From contig NZ_WBJY01000001.1 in the NCBI RefSeq assembly GCF_008831085.1, forward strand, positions 124,001-188,000: a stretch of DNA of 64,000 nucleotides, read 5' to 3'. Position numbers and translations under genes: made by a program. A model generated the notes under the pieces. That model did no database searches and was not told the origin of the DNA. It saw only the letters and a program-made list of their open reading frames with translations. Source of the stretch: Pseudoclavibacter endophyticus. GTDB taxonomy: Bacteria; Actinomycetota; Actinomycetes; Actinomycetales; Microbacteriaceae. Every line of letters starts with the position of its first letter. Within the stretch, counting starts at the first letter, position 1. Shown here in pieces: positions 16,954-25,839 of the stretch.

Positions 16954-17517
16954 CTAGGGATGCACCGACGACGATGCGAAACCGGCCACTGCTGCGGCGC
17001 CGGCGCCCACAACCAGGTACGGACCGAAGGCAAGTTCGCTGCTCCCACCTCCTCGGCGCCGAGCGATGAGCAGCACGAGCGCGTGCGGAAACGCGAGCAC
17101 ATAGCTCAGCACGAATGCGAGCCCGAGAGCATGCCAGCCGAACACCGGCAGCAAGGCGGCACCGAGCACCGCCGCGAGCTTCACGTCGCCGAACCCGAGG
17201 GTGCCGAACCACGCGAGCACGAACATGGCCGAGCCGGCGACGACGGCGCCGAGGACCGCGAGGGCCACCGGCGCCAGCGCGGTGGTGAGGGCGAACGCGT
17301 CGGCGGACGTGCCAGTAATGCCGGAGCCGGAGTCGGAACCGGAGTTCGCCGTCGACAGGAGTCGCCAGACGGTCTCGGTGACGGCGCTCGCGATGACGGC
17401 CGCGGCCGCAGGGAACGTGACCCGGTTCGGGATTCGGCGATCGCGCAGATCGGTCACGCTCACCACGATCCCCGTGACGAGGGCGATCGTGAGGCGGATG
17501 GCGTCGCCTTCGGTCAT
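16954..17517 (-). CDS. Prepilin peptidase (type IV A24, TadV/CpaA-like)
   Basis: A 187-residue membrane aspartyl protease. The two catalytic aspartates are visible in the expected settings: SVTDLRDRRIPN near residue 22 and LGFGDVKLAA near residue 113. It has about six hydrophobic segments and lacks the N-terminal methylase domain, as usual for TadV/CpaA. It would process the Flp-like pilin at 22056-22253 and possibly the TadE-like proteins. The ATG overlaps the stop of the LysM/BTAD gene. Confidence 0.9.
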   Translation of the reverse strand: MTEGDAIRLTIALVTGIVVSVTDLRDRRIPNRVTFPAAAAVIASAVTETVWRLLSTANSGSDSGSGITGTSADAFALTTALAPVALAVLGAVVAGSAMFVLAWFGTLGFGDVKLAAVLGAALLPVFGWHALGLAFVLSYVLAFPHALVLLIARRRGGGSSELAFGPYLVVGAGAAAVAGFASSSVHP

Positions 17518-20500
17518 GAGGCAAAGGCCCCGTCGCGCTGCGGCATTCGGCGTGCACGGTGACGCCCGCGGTCGATGAGTTCCTGTGTTTCCGGCTCGGG
17601 CTCGTAGCCGTCTTCGAAGTCATCGAGTTGCTGTTGCAGCAGCGACACGATGCGCTCGAAACCTTCGTGGTCGGAGGCGAGCAGTTCGGCCTGCAGCGCG
17701 TCGCGCCACGCCATCTCGTTGATCGGGTCGATCTCTCGGCCGAGGGCCGCCGTGGTGCGCGCCGCCCCCACATCGCCCATGTCGAGGGCGCGGACGGCGA
17801 GCTCGTGACACGTGTCCGCGATCGTCGCGAGCATGTCCATGCGAGTGATCTCGGCCCAACCGTAGAAGCGTTCCTTGACGCCCGCGAAGGGCTGACCGCG
17901 CACGAGATCGAGGGCGGCCCGCAGCCGCGGAGCCGGCGCAGTGGCGGGGTCGTTCCCGATCAGCTCGAGCAGCACGTGCCAGTCGGTCGTCACCCTCTCG
18001 TCGAGTCGGTAGCCGTCGCTGCCGACGTGAGGGAAATACGGCTGACCGTCGGCCGACGTTCCGAGCCACTTGCGGGCCCGCGTCGCGAGACCGTTGCGGT
18101 TGGATGCCGCAGTCTTGCCTCGAGGATCCTTCCCTGGCCAGAAGGCCGCGTGGAATTGCTCGGCCGTCACCCCGGGATGCAGCGCGAGGTAGGCGACGAG
18201 CTCGGTCGCGCGCTTGACGGTGCTGTTGTTGATCGTGTGCGTCTGCGGGGTCACGGGCGGGTCGCCTGCGGCTCCGAGCAGTTCGACCGGTCCGAGCAGT
18301 CTCACCCACGGGCGGTGGGCGAGTGAGGCGAGCAGGTCGCGGGCGGCTTCGTCGAGGTCATCGGCCTGCCCGCGCGCAGAGGCCCGTCGCCGCAGGCCAG
18401 GCCGATCACGCTTGGCGTGTGCGCCGCGTTTCGCAGGACCGGCCTCCCGTACGCCCGCGATGGCGTCGTCGACAGCGGGCGACGCGTCGTCCGCCGCGGC
18501 GTCGAGGTTGACCTCGCCCTCCGCGATGGCGGGCGCCGTCGCGGGGTCGGCATTGCGCTGGACGATGTCCGGGGTGGCGTCGATGTCCCGGTCGGCGTTC
18601 TCGTCGCGGGCTGCGGCGTCGGTCACGTCCACTGTCGCGAAGCTGCCACGCGCCGCGTCTCCCGGGTCGTCGCCCGTCCGGGTGGTCGCCGCGCCATCCG
18701 GCGAAAGCGACAGCGTCCAGTCTCCCGTCTCCTCGCGAAACGTCCGTGCACGGTGTGCAGGTCCGGTCGCCACGCGAGCCAACTCGACGAGTCGGTCGAA
18801 CTCCGGCTCAGCGATCAGCTGCGGATCGAGCTCGAGCGACCCCGCGTCGCCCGGGAGATGCAGGGTCGCGTCGTGCGGGCCTCGGAGCTCGACGTGCCAA
18901 CCGCTCTCGACGGCGCCCCCGACGACGGCAGCGATACCGACACGCGGTTCGTCGAGCGCTAGCCCGGCGAGTTCGTCGAGTGCCTCGCCACCGACGGCGT
19001 GGCCGAGCACGAGCACCTCGGCGCTCCACGATTCGGCGTCCGGACTCGACGTGCGTGCGACGGTCGGAGACTGGGCATCGAGTCGATGCAGCGCCTGCGC
19101 GACGTGTCGGCGGTGCCCCGCGAGCTCGGGCAGCACATCGGCGAGGGCGTCGACATGGCGAATTCGTCCGCTGCCGAGCTGCTCGCTGAGCGCGTCGTCG
19201 AACCCCACGAGGGTGAGACGTGTGTCGTCGCCCCACGTCGATGTCGCGAGCTCGATGGCGATAGCCAGTAGCGCCGAGCGCACGAGCTCCGGCTCACCAT
19301 CGACCGTTATGATCCCGAGTCGTTCCAGGTCGACGAACACCATGGCTCCGCTCGCATCGCTCCCGAGCGAGGCGAGCGCAGGGCACGGCGGTGACGGCTC
19401 CCGCACGAGCGGTTGCAACTGCCCGGGCGCGAGCGCCCACGCACTGTGATCGTCGGTGACGGGGACGAAGGGGTCCGGCAGGAGGGTCGGTCCGTCGAGG
19501 TAGAAGACGACCTCGGCGGCGTCGACGCGCACGACCGCCACGGGTGGCATGACCTTCGACTCGTCTTGCGCCCATGCAGCGAGGGCGCGCATGGCTCGAT
19601 CGAGGTGCAGCACGGCGGTCGTCGTGTCGACCGAGCGCAATTCCGTCTCGAAGGCGGCCAACTCGGGCTCGGGCATGGCGATTCGTTCGCCGGGCCGGCG
19701 AACGCGGCGTTGGAGCGCACGACGCACGCCGAGCCAACCGAGGAGTCCAGCCGCCAGCACCCCTCCGATGCCGCCGACGGTCTGGAGGTTCACGCCCTCG
19801 ACGGTCTCGTCGACGTTGACCTGCGCACCGGCCTGGTCGCCCCCGCCGCCCGTGGTGGTCTCAGCCGTACCCCCGACGACCGGATGTGGTGCCGCCCCGG
19901 CGGCGTCGACCGGGGGCGTGCTGGCGGACGGCTGGCCCGCGCCCGTCGCACCCCCATCGGTGGGCGGTGTGGTCGTCGGCGCTTCGGGAGGTGCGGCCGA
20001 CGCGTCGATCGGGTGCGCGGGAACGACGGTCGAGCCGTCGTGCACGCCGTCTGTCCCCTCATCCACACCGTCGTCGGCACCGGGGAGGGAAGTGTTCTCA
20101 TCGCCGCTGGCGTCAACGTCCCCGACGTCCCCGACGTCCCCACCGTCACCCGGGGCGCCCGGTTCGCCGCCGCCGCGTGCCGCCTCGGCCACCTCGATGA
20201 CGTCGCCCGGCATGATCGCCGATGGGTTGGCGACGCCGGAAGCGTTCGCGAGATCGTCGTAGCGCTGACCGTCACCGAGATAGGTCTCGGCGAGGTCCCA
20301 CAGGGTGTCGCCGCCTTCGACGATGACCTGATCGGGGATGGCGTCGTCGCCGCGGGGCCCGGCGGCGACGCCAGATCCGGCGTCGGTCGCGGTGCGCGCC
20401 TTATCGCTGTTCTCGGCGCGGGCGTCTGCCGCGTCTCCGGTCGGTGACGCGTCGGGCGGGAGCAGGATCCGCCAACCGGGCGTGAGCCAGAGGTCGTCGG

Positions 20501-21170
20501 ACAGCGCGTCGCCGTCGGGCTGCGGCACGCCCGCATTGCGTTCCACGATCTCGGGGTATCGCGCGCCATCGCCGAGATAGGCGTCGGCGATGCTCCACAG
20601 CGAGTCGCCCTCGCGCACGTTCACCGTCTGCGGACCGCTCGGCGCGGCCGCCGCCGTCATCCCCGTCGAGGGCTCGGGGGTCAGCTCGCCGCTCTCGCCC
20701 GGGGACATGGACGATGGGACACCGTCTATTCCGTCCAGGAGGTCATGGCCGACGTGCGCGGTAGTGCCGGCCGCCGGTGACGCCGCCTCCGCCGCGTGCG
20801 CCGGGCCGACGATCGCGCTGCCACCGATCATCACGACGATGGCGGTGAGGAGCGACGCGGCGAACCGGCGCCCCGGTCCGCGGTGTCCGCGGTGACGCAC
20901 GGCGCTTCGCCAATCCTTGGCGAACGCCATTCCCTCGAGTGCGACGCCGACGGTGAGGTAGGCCCACGCCGCCCAGGCGAGGAGCGGAACGAGCGTGCCC
21001 ATCAGGAACGCTCCTCCGAGGTCGGGCGCCGTGATCGCCTGCACGAGCGCGTCCGGTGAAGGGGGCAACGGGTTTCCCGCAAGGGCGACCAGCGCGAGCG
21101 GAACGCCGACGACGAGGCCCGCGAGGGCGATGAGGGCACACATGCCACGAGCGATGCGATGCTGCTTCAC
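17514..21170 (-). CDS. Membrane protein with two LysM domains and a BTAD/SARP-type regulator domain
   Basis: A 1218-residue protein. Hydrophobic helices lie at about residues 11-33, 55-80, 103-122 and 463-485. Two LysM domains (about 181-238 and 280-327; VREGDSLWSIADAYLG and VEGGDTLWDLAETYLG) sit between helices three and four, followed by a Gly/Pro/Asp-rich linker. After helix four comes a basic stretch, a long unassigned region, then from about 953 a winged-helix plus BTAD domain like SARP regulators. By the positive-inside rule LysM is outside and BTAD inside. GTG 21170 has AAGGAG 7 bases upstream. The gene lies within the Tad operon, suggesting wall-sensing control of pilus genes; that is inference. 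Confidence 0.85.
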   Translation of the reverse strand: MKQHRIARGMCALIALAGLVVGVPLALVALAGNPLPPSPDALVQAITAPDLGGAFLMGTLVPLLAWAAWAYLTVGVALEGMAFAKDWRSAVRHRGHRGPGRRFAASLLTAIVVMIGGSAIVGPAHAAEAASPAAGTTAHVGHDLLDGIDGVPSSMSPGESGELTPEPSTGMTAAAAPSGPQTVNVREGDSLWSIADAYLGDGARYPEIVERNAGVPQPDGDALSDDLWLTPGWRILLPPDASPTGDAADARAENSDKARTATDAGSGVAAGPRGDDAIPDQVIVEGGDTLWDLAETYLGDGQRYDDLANASGVANPSAIMPGDVIEVAEAARGGGEPGAPGDGGDVGDVGDVDASGDENTSLPGADDGVDEGTDGVHDGSTVVPAHPIDASAAPPEAPTTTPPTDGGATGAGQPSASTPPVDAAGAAPHPVVGGTAETTTGGGGDQAGAQVNVDETVEGVNLQTVGGIGGVLAAGLLGWLGVRRALQRRVRRPGERIAMPEPELAAFETELRSVDTTTAVLHLDRAMRALAAWAQDESKVMPPVAVVRVDAAEVVFYLDGPTLLPDPFVPVTDDHSAWALAPGQLQPLVREPSPPCPALASLGSDASGAMVFVDLERLGIITVDGEPELVRSALLAIAIELATSTWGDDTRLTLVGFDDALSEQLGSGRIRHVDALADVLPELAGHRRHVAQALHRLDAQSPTVARTSSPDAESWSAEVLVLGHAVGGEALDELAGLALDEPRVGIAAVVGGAVESGWHVELRGPHDATLHLPGDAGSLELDPQLIAEPEFDRLVELARVATGPAHRARTFREETGDWTLSLSPDGAATTRTGDDPGDAARGSFATVDVTDAAARDENADRDIDATPDIVQRNADPATAPAIAEGEVNLDAAADDASPAVDDAIAGVREAGPAKRGAHAKRDRPGLRRRASARGQADDLDEAARDLLASLAHRPWVRLLGPVELLGAAGDPPVTPQTHTINNSTVKRATELVAYLALHPGVTAEQFHAAFWPGKDPRGKTAASNRNGLATRARKWLGTSADGQPYFPHVGSDGYRLDERVTTDWHVLLELIGNDPATAPAPRLRAALDLVRGQPFAGVKERFYGWAEITRMDMLATIADTCHELAVRALDMGDVGAARTTAALGREIDPINEMAWRDALQAELLASDHEGFERIVSLLQQQLDDFEDGYEPEPETQELIDRGRHRARRMPQRDGAFAS

Positions 21171-21174
21171 TGCG

Positions 21175-21618
21175 CTACTCCTTCGCACGAAACGGATCGA
21201 CCGGGCTACTGGCGCTCGCCGCCATGGCGCGGGAGCCGCCGAGGCCGGGGAGAGCGGCGTCACTGAGCGAGACGATGCAGGTGACGGTCACCTCCACCGA
21301 TCCGTAGACCCCGAGGCTCGCGTCGAGTGCGTCAGCGTCGACCGCGACCGAGAGGTCGTCGCAGGGCACGTTCTGCTGCAGGAGCGTGAACCGGGCGGAT
21401 TCAGTCGCGATCGCCGAGGCTTCGCCCGCATTCGGAGCGAGGGACGCGGCGCGAGCGGCCGCTCCAGCCGCGGATTCGACGGCGACCCCCGTCATCGACA
21501 GGCGCCCGGCGACGACCAGCAGCAGCACGATGGCCACGAGCACCGGCGCGATCAGGACAAGTTCGACCGACGCGCCGCCTCGCTCGGCATCATCCCGCCC
21601 CCCTTCCTTCGCCAGCAC
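21175..21618 (-). CDS. TadE-like pseudopilin (second)
   Basis: A 147-residue protein with the TadE-type start: a short polar leader, then GGASVELVLIAPVLVAIVLLL containing the conserved Glu after the processing region and a single membrane helix. The rest is extracytoplasmic with two Cys (VPCDDL and VTCIVS) that could form a disulfide. GTG 21618 is the only start after the in-frame stop of the upstream gene. TadE-like proteins are minor pseudopilins needed for Flp pilus assembly. Confidence 0.8.
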   Translation of the reverse strand: MLAKEGGRDDAERGGASVELVLIAPVLVAIVLLLVVAGRLSMTGVAVESAAGAAARAASLAPNAGEASAIATESARFTLLQQNVPCDDLSVAVDADALDASLGVYGSVEVTVTCIVSLSDAALPGLGGSRAMAASASSPVDPFRAKE

Positions 21619-21624
21619 GAGCGC

Positions 21625-22056
21625 TTACCCGACCCAGCGCTCACGCGGGCCCGAGACCGTCCGCTCGACGTGCACGGGGATGCCGGGAACGAGCGAGGGC
21701 GCGCTTCCGGAGATGGTGACCGTGATCGTGGTCTCGGTGATGGCCACGTCGACGGTGACGCCGGTCAGCGCCGTGCCGGAGGCGGCTGCCGATCGGAGCC
21801 CCGCCGCAATGGCATCCTCGGCCGAACCCCCCAGCAGGCGGCCCTCTTCGAAGGCCGCCTGCGCCGCGGCCTGGGCCACGTTGCCCGCGTGCAACGTGGT
21901 CGCGCCCTGCACGATCGAGAAGAAGAGCACGAGGAGCACGGGAAGCACGAGAGCGGCCTCGACGCTCGAGGCTCCGCGCTCGTCACGGGCGCAGGTCGCG
22001 CCTCCGGTGATGATCGGGTGTCGTTCCGGTGGGTGATCGTGCAACTCGGGCGTCAC
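21625..22056 (-). CDS. TadE-like pseudopilin (first)
   Basis: A 143-residue protein. ERGASSVEAALVLPVLLVLFF at residues about 26-46 is the TadE leader-helix region with the conserved Glu. The remainder is rich in Ala, Val and Thr and ends VSGPRERWVG. The GTG start at 22056 overlaps the last base of the pilin stop and has GGAG 7 bases upstream. It probably forms part of the Tad pilus as a minor subunit. Confidence 0.82.
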   Translation of the reverse strand: MTPELHDHPPERHPIITGGATCARDERGASSVEAALVLPVLLVLFFSIVQGATTLHAGNVAQAAAQAAFEEGRLLGGSAEDAIAAGLRSAAASGTALTGVTVDVAITETTITVTISGSAPSLVPGIPVHVERTVSGPRERWVG

Positions 22057-22253
22057 TACTGCGCTCCGGGGAGCTGCGAGACCTGGCCCTCGACGAAGGC
22101 GGTCACGGCCGCGATGATGATGCCGCCGATGACCAGCGCGCCGACGACGATGAAGATCCATTCCGTCGTCTCGGCGCCGGATTCTCGTCGGGTGCGCAGT
22201 GCGGCGATGCGGGACGCTGCTACTGCAGAGGAGTAGGTGATGAGGGATCGCAT
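22056..22253 (-). CDS. Flp/DUF4244-like pilin
   Basis: A 65-residue protein: a basic leader of about 24 residues, then ESGAETTEWIFIVVGALVIGG, where the Gly-Ala junction and Glu at +5 of the helix look like a prepilin processing site, and a hydrophobic helix. The short tail EGQVSQLPGAQ would be exposed. It is the likely major pilin. AGGAG lies 7 bases before the ATG. A 76-base gap separates it from tadC. Confidence 0.82.
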   Translation of the reverse strand: MRSLITYSSAVAASRIAALRTRRESGAETTEWIFIVVGALVIGGIIIAAVTAFVEGQVSQLPGAQ

Positions 22254-22329
22254 GATCGGGCTCCTGTGGTCTCGTAGAAAAGAGGGTGTAGATGGGGCGG
22301 AAAATCGGACACGACGATCGAGAAGGGCA

Positions 22330-23214
22330 TTAAGCGAGCAGGTTGAGCACGAGCGGCGTCAGCACGACGCCCACGAACACGAAGGCGAGAAGGGTGAGCG
22401 GAACGCTCATTCGTTCGCTCGCCTGATTCGCCTTCGCGTGCTCGTCGGCGAGCAGCTGGCCGCGGAGGGTGCGCCCGCGACCTCGCAGCGACTCCGCGAC
22501 CGAGGCACCCTCCTCGCCGGAGAGCCGCACGATCTTGGCGACGTCGGCGAGCTCGGGAACGCCGATCTCATCGGCAAGCCCGCCGAGCGCGGTCCACGGA
22601 GCGACGCCGGCTAGTCGCGCGCGGGTGAGCTCTTCGCGGATGCGTGCGAACACCCAGGTCGAGCCGACCTCGGACGTCGTCACGAGGGCCTGGCCGGCCG
22701 GGGCTCCCCGCTTCCGCTCGACGGCCACGAGCTCGAGGTAGACCGCTACCGCACGGGCGAACTCGGTGCGCGCGGCCCGGGCCCGCACTCGGACGTCGCG
22801 GTCGGGGGCAAACCACAGGGCAGCCGCGAGGATCGGTCCGAGAGCGACGGGAACGAGCGCGGGCAGGAGCCCCAGCGCATTCATGACGATGCCAAACACG
22901 CTCGGAGCGATGAGCCCGAGCGCCGCGAGCAGGGCCTTGTCACGAAAGAACGTCGACGGTGTCACGCCGACGAGGCGAAGATCCGTCGCCGGGGGCGCGA
23001 ACACGGGAAGATCGGGCAGATGCGCGTGCACCCATGTGCCCACCCTGACGTCCCACCGCGCGGGCGGGGACGGCTCGGCGGGCGCCGCCGATGTGCCGAG
23101 CCGGTCGAGGGCCGCGGCGAGCGCTGGCCGGGACGGCAGAAGGGCGGCGATGAATACCGTGGCCGCGAGGGCCAGGACGGCGCCTGGAAGGGCGAGGGCG
23201 ATCGCATGCGTCAT
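22330..23214 (-). CDS. TadC-like type II secretion F-family membrane protein
   Basis: A 294-residue protein with membrane segments at about residues 5-25, 95-135 and 265-290 and a cytoplasmic T2SSF domain between (EFARAVAVYLELVAVERKRG, LAGVAPWTALGGLADEIGVPEL). TadC pairs with TadB as the inner-membrane platform driven by TadA. The ATG at 23214 overlaps the tadB stop. The upstream frame is shadow. Confidence 0.88.
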   Translation of the reverse strand: MTHAIALALPGAVLALAATVFIAALLPSRPALAAALDRLGTSAAPAEPSPPARWDVRVGTWVHAHLPDLPVFAPPATDLRLVGVTPSTFFRDKALLAALGLIAPSVFGIVMNALGLLPALVPVALGPILAAALWFAPDRDVRVRARAARTEFARAVAVYLELVAVERKRGAPAGQALVTTSEVGSTWVFARIREELTRARLAGVAPWTALGGLADEIGVPELADVAKIVRLSGEEGASVAESLRGRGRTLRGQLLADEHAKANQASERMSVPLTLLAFVFVGVVLTPLVLNLLA

Positions 23215-24080
23215 GCCGTGACCTCCGTCGACAGCATGCGCGGTGCCACGGGCGGACGGGCGATGCGATGCATCCACACGAGAATCGCGGCGTAGACCGC
23301 GATCCACGACGCCAGCAGGAGCTGTCCGGTGGGGGACGAATACGGGGCCATGAACGTCCCGGCGAACGGCATCACGGCGAGCAGCAGCAACGTTGTGACG
23401 GTGATGATGCGCATGTTCTGCTGCGGCTTCGCCCGGTCGGTCTCGATTGCCCTCCGTGCCCGCACCTCGTCGGAGATGCTGTCGGCGAGATCCTCGAGCG
23501 CCCGTGCCAGACCTGGGCCGCGCATGCGCTCGGCGAGGAGCAGGTGCATGACGATGAGATCACAGGTCGCATCGGCCACGTCGTCGGCGAACGACCTGAG
23601 CGCCGCCGCCGTGCGCCACCTCGCGTTGATGCGTGCGACCAGGGTCGCCACGTGCGGCCGGATCGTCGCCCCGGCACTCGAAAGACTGGCCGAAATCGTC
23701 TGTTCGAGACCGGCCCCGGCGATCGTGAGGCCCGCGAGACTCCGTGTCCAGGACTCGAGCGCATCGAGGCGCTCGAGGCGCTCCCTCGCACCGCCGCTGG
23801 CGAACACGGCGGGCAGGAGGAGACTCGCGAGCGGGACACCGACGAGAAATACGACCCAGCCGGTCGACAGCCACAGCACGGCGCCGGCGGCGAGACCACC
23901 GGCCGCGAGCATCCTGCGCCGTCTCGACCAGCGCATGCCCGCCCGCAGAGCCCAGCGGGTCGACACCGCCCGGGGCGGAACGGCGGCCGCGGCCTCCCCA
24001 CGAGCGGGCACCAACCCCGCGACGATCAGCAGCGCACCGACCACGCCGAGGGCGGTGAGCAGTGCCAGGATCGCGGACAC
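23211..24080 (-). CDS. TadB-like type II secretion F-family membrane protein
   Basis: A 289-residue protein with two N-terminal helices, a T2SSF cytoplasmic domain (LDALESWTRSLAGLTIAGAGLEQ, MRGPGLARALEDLADSISDEV) and two C-terminal helices. GTG 24080 lies 1 base past the tadA stop. It would form the pilus assembly platform with TadC. Confidence 0.88.
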   Translation of the reverse strand: MSAILALLTALGVVGALLIVAGLVPARGEAAAAVPPRAVSTRWALRAGMRWSRRRRMLAAGGLAAGAVLWLSTGWVVFLVGVPLASLLLPAVFASGGARERLERLDALESWTRSLAGLTIAGAGLEQTISASLSSAGATIRPHVATLVARINARWRTAAALRSFADDVADATCDLIVMHLLLAERMRGPGLARALEDLADSISDEVRARRAIETDRAKPQQNMRIITVTTLLLLAVMPFAGTFMAPYSSPTGQLLLASWIAVYAAILVWMHRIARPPVAPRMLSTEVTA

Positions 24081-24081
24081 G

Positions 24082-25839
24082 TCAGCGCTCCTCGCCGCGC
24101 TCGCCCCGATCGCCGCGAAGGTGCGCGCGGTCGAATCCGGCCTCCTCGAGCGCTTCGAGCGTTGCCCCGGTCGGCAGTGCCACGGGCCGGAGGGCCGCAT
24201 CGCGGAGGTGGCGCACGTAGATGTCGGCGGCGATTGGACGCGCCACGCCGTCGCGGCTCTCCTCGCCGGGCTGCACCTCCGCGATGTGCGTGATCCTGCG
24301 GTGCAGCCGCCCCCGGTGATCCCGCACGCGGCGCACCTGCACGATGAGGTCGATGTGCCTGGCGATTTGCCGGTAGGCATAGGCGTCGGTCGTACCGAGT
24401 GACTTGAGGGCGAGCCCCGCGAGACGCTCGATCGTGTCTGTTGGCGAATGCGCGTGAATGGTCGACAGCGATCCGACGCCCGCCTGCATGGCCTGGAACA
24501 TGGCGTCGACCTCGTCGCCGCGCACCTCACCGACGATGATGCGCTCGGCGTTGAGCCGGAGCGCCTCCTCGATGAGGTCGACGAGCGTGACTTCGCCGGC
24601 CAGGCGGTTCGCGGAGCCGCCCTCGCCCTGTCCCGGTCGGAACTGGAGTGGCGTGACGATGTGGTGGCGGTCGCCCATCCGATCGAGGTGCAGCTCGCGT
24701 TCCTTCTCGATCGTCACGATCTCCTCGTGCGGCGGAATGCAGTTCGCGAGCGCACGGACGAGCGTGGTCTTGCCGGCACCGGGCGCACCGGCCACGACGA
24801 TGCTGAGGCCCGCCCGAACCGCCGCGTCAAGGAAGGACGCGGCGTCGGCTGTGAGCGCGCCGTGGACGGCCACGAGGTCGTCGAGGGAGATGTCGACGAA
24901 CCGATGGATGCGGACGACCACCTTCGGGCGCGGCGAGATCGGCGGGTGCACGGCTGCGAGGCGGGCGTTTCCCGGCAGGTCCATGTCGAGGATTGGCGTG
25001 GACGGCGTGAAGCTGCGGCCGTCCTCGCCACTGCGCTGCGCCAGGAAGGCGATGTCAGCGATCAGCTCGGCGTCCGATCGCGCGATCGGCTCGTGGCGCC
25101 GGCGCGTTCCGTCGGCGTGGCTGACCCAAACGGTGTCGAAACCGTAGATGTCGATGTTCTCGACCGTGGGGTCATCGACGAGTGGCTGGAGCCGGCCGAG
25201 CTTGAACAGGGCGTCGAAGACCGACTGCGCCACGAGGGTGCGAGTCGACGGGGTCCACGCCGCGGCCGCGCCGCCCACGGCGATCTGATCGTCGACGTGG
25301 CTCCGAATGACCTCGGCGATGTGGGCTTGCGCGTTGGCGCGCTGCAGCTCCTCGGTCATGGCCGGGTCGTCTTGCATCGCCTGAGTGAGCAGGGTCGAAA
25401 CGGCGCGGCGCAGTCGCTGCACGATGTCCCAGTCCACCCGCTCTGTTGCTCTGTGCGTTTCCGGCCCCGCCGGCGTGGTGGCGGCGTCAGGCGAGCCGCG
25501 GTCCGCGCGGCGGTCAATGCCGTGCGCACCGCGAGCGCCGTCCGTGCCGACGACCGCGGTGCCTGGGAAGTCCGGTGCGGGACGATCGAGCTCGTCGAGG
25601 CTTCGGTTGCCGATCGCAGGCGTCATGAAGAGGGGGAGCGAGTTGATTCCCCCGTCGGGCAAACGCGGGCGCCAGGTCGTCGGCGACGCCGCGGCGTCGC
25701 CGACGGTGTCCCCGCCGGGCCCGGGAGCGGACCCGGCGGGCGAGGGAGGCCGGTGGTCGCCGCGCGTGGCCGCAGGTCGCGATCGCCGTCTCCCGGCACG
25801 CTCGCCGTCGACGCCGTCGAAGTCCGGCCACTGCTTCAT
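24082..25839 (-). CDS. tadA: TadA/CpaF secretion ATPase
   Basis: A 585-residue type II/IV secretion ATPase. Walker A is AGAPGAGKTTLVRALAN; the Asp box is in VTIEKERELHLD; Walker B is ERIIVGEVRGDEVDAMFQAM; a conserved His box reads LSTIHAHSPTDTIERL. The first 130 residues are a disordered Pro/Gly-rich extension, longer than in typical TadA. It powers Flp pilus assembly. ATG 25839 overlaps the stop of the CpaE-like gene. Confidence 0.93.
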   Translation of the reverse strand: MKQWPDFDGVDGERAGRRRSRPAATRGDHRPPSPAGSAPGPGGDTVGDAAASPTTWRPRLPDGGINSLPLFMTPAIGNRSLDELDRPAPDFPGTAVVGTDGARGAHGIDRRADRGSPDAATTPAGPETHRATERVDWDIVQRLRRAVSTLLTQAMQDDPAMTEELQRANAQAHIAEVIRSHVDDQIAVGGAAAAWTPSTRTLVAQSVFDALFKLGRLQPLVDDPTVENIDIYGFDTVWVSHADGTRRRHEPIARSDAELIADIAFLAQRSGEDGRSFTPSTPILDMDLPGNARLAAVHPPISPRPKVVVRIHRFVDISLDDLVAVHGALTADAASFLDAAVRAGLSIVVAGAPGAGKTTLVRALANCIPPHEEIVTIEKERELHLDRMGDRHHIVTPLQFRPGQGEGGSANRLAGEVTLVDLIEEALRLNAERIIVGEVRGDEVDAMFQAMQAGVGSLSTIHAHSPTDTIERLAGLALKSLGTTDAYAYRQIARHIDLIVQVRRVRDHRGRLHRRITHIAEVQPGEESRDGVARPIAADIYVRHLRDAALRPVALPTGATLEALEEAGFDRAHLRGDRGERGEER

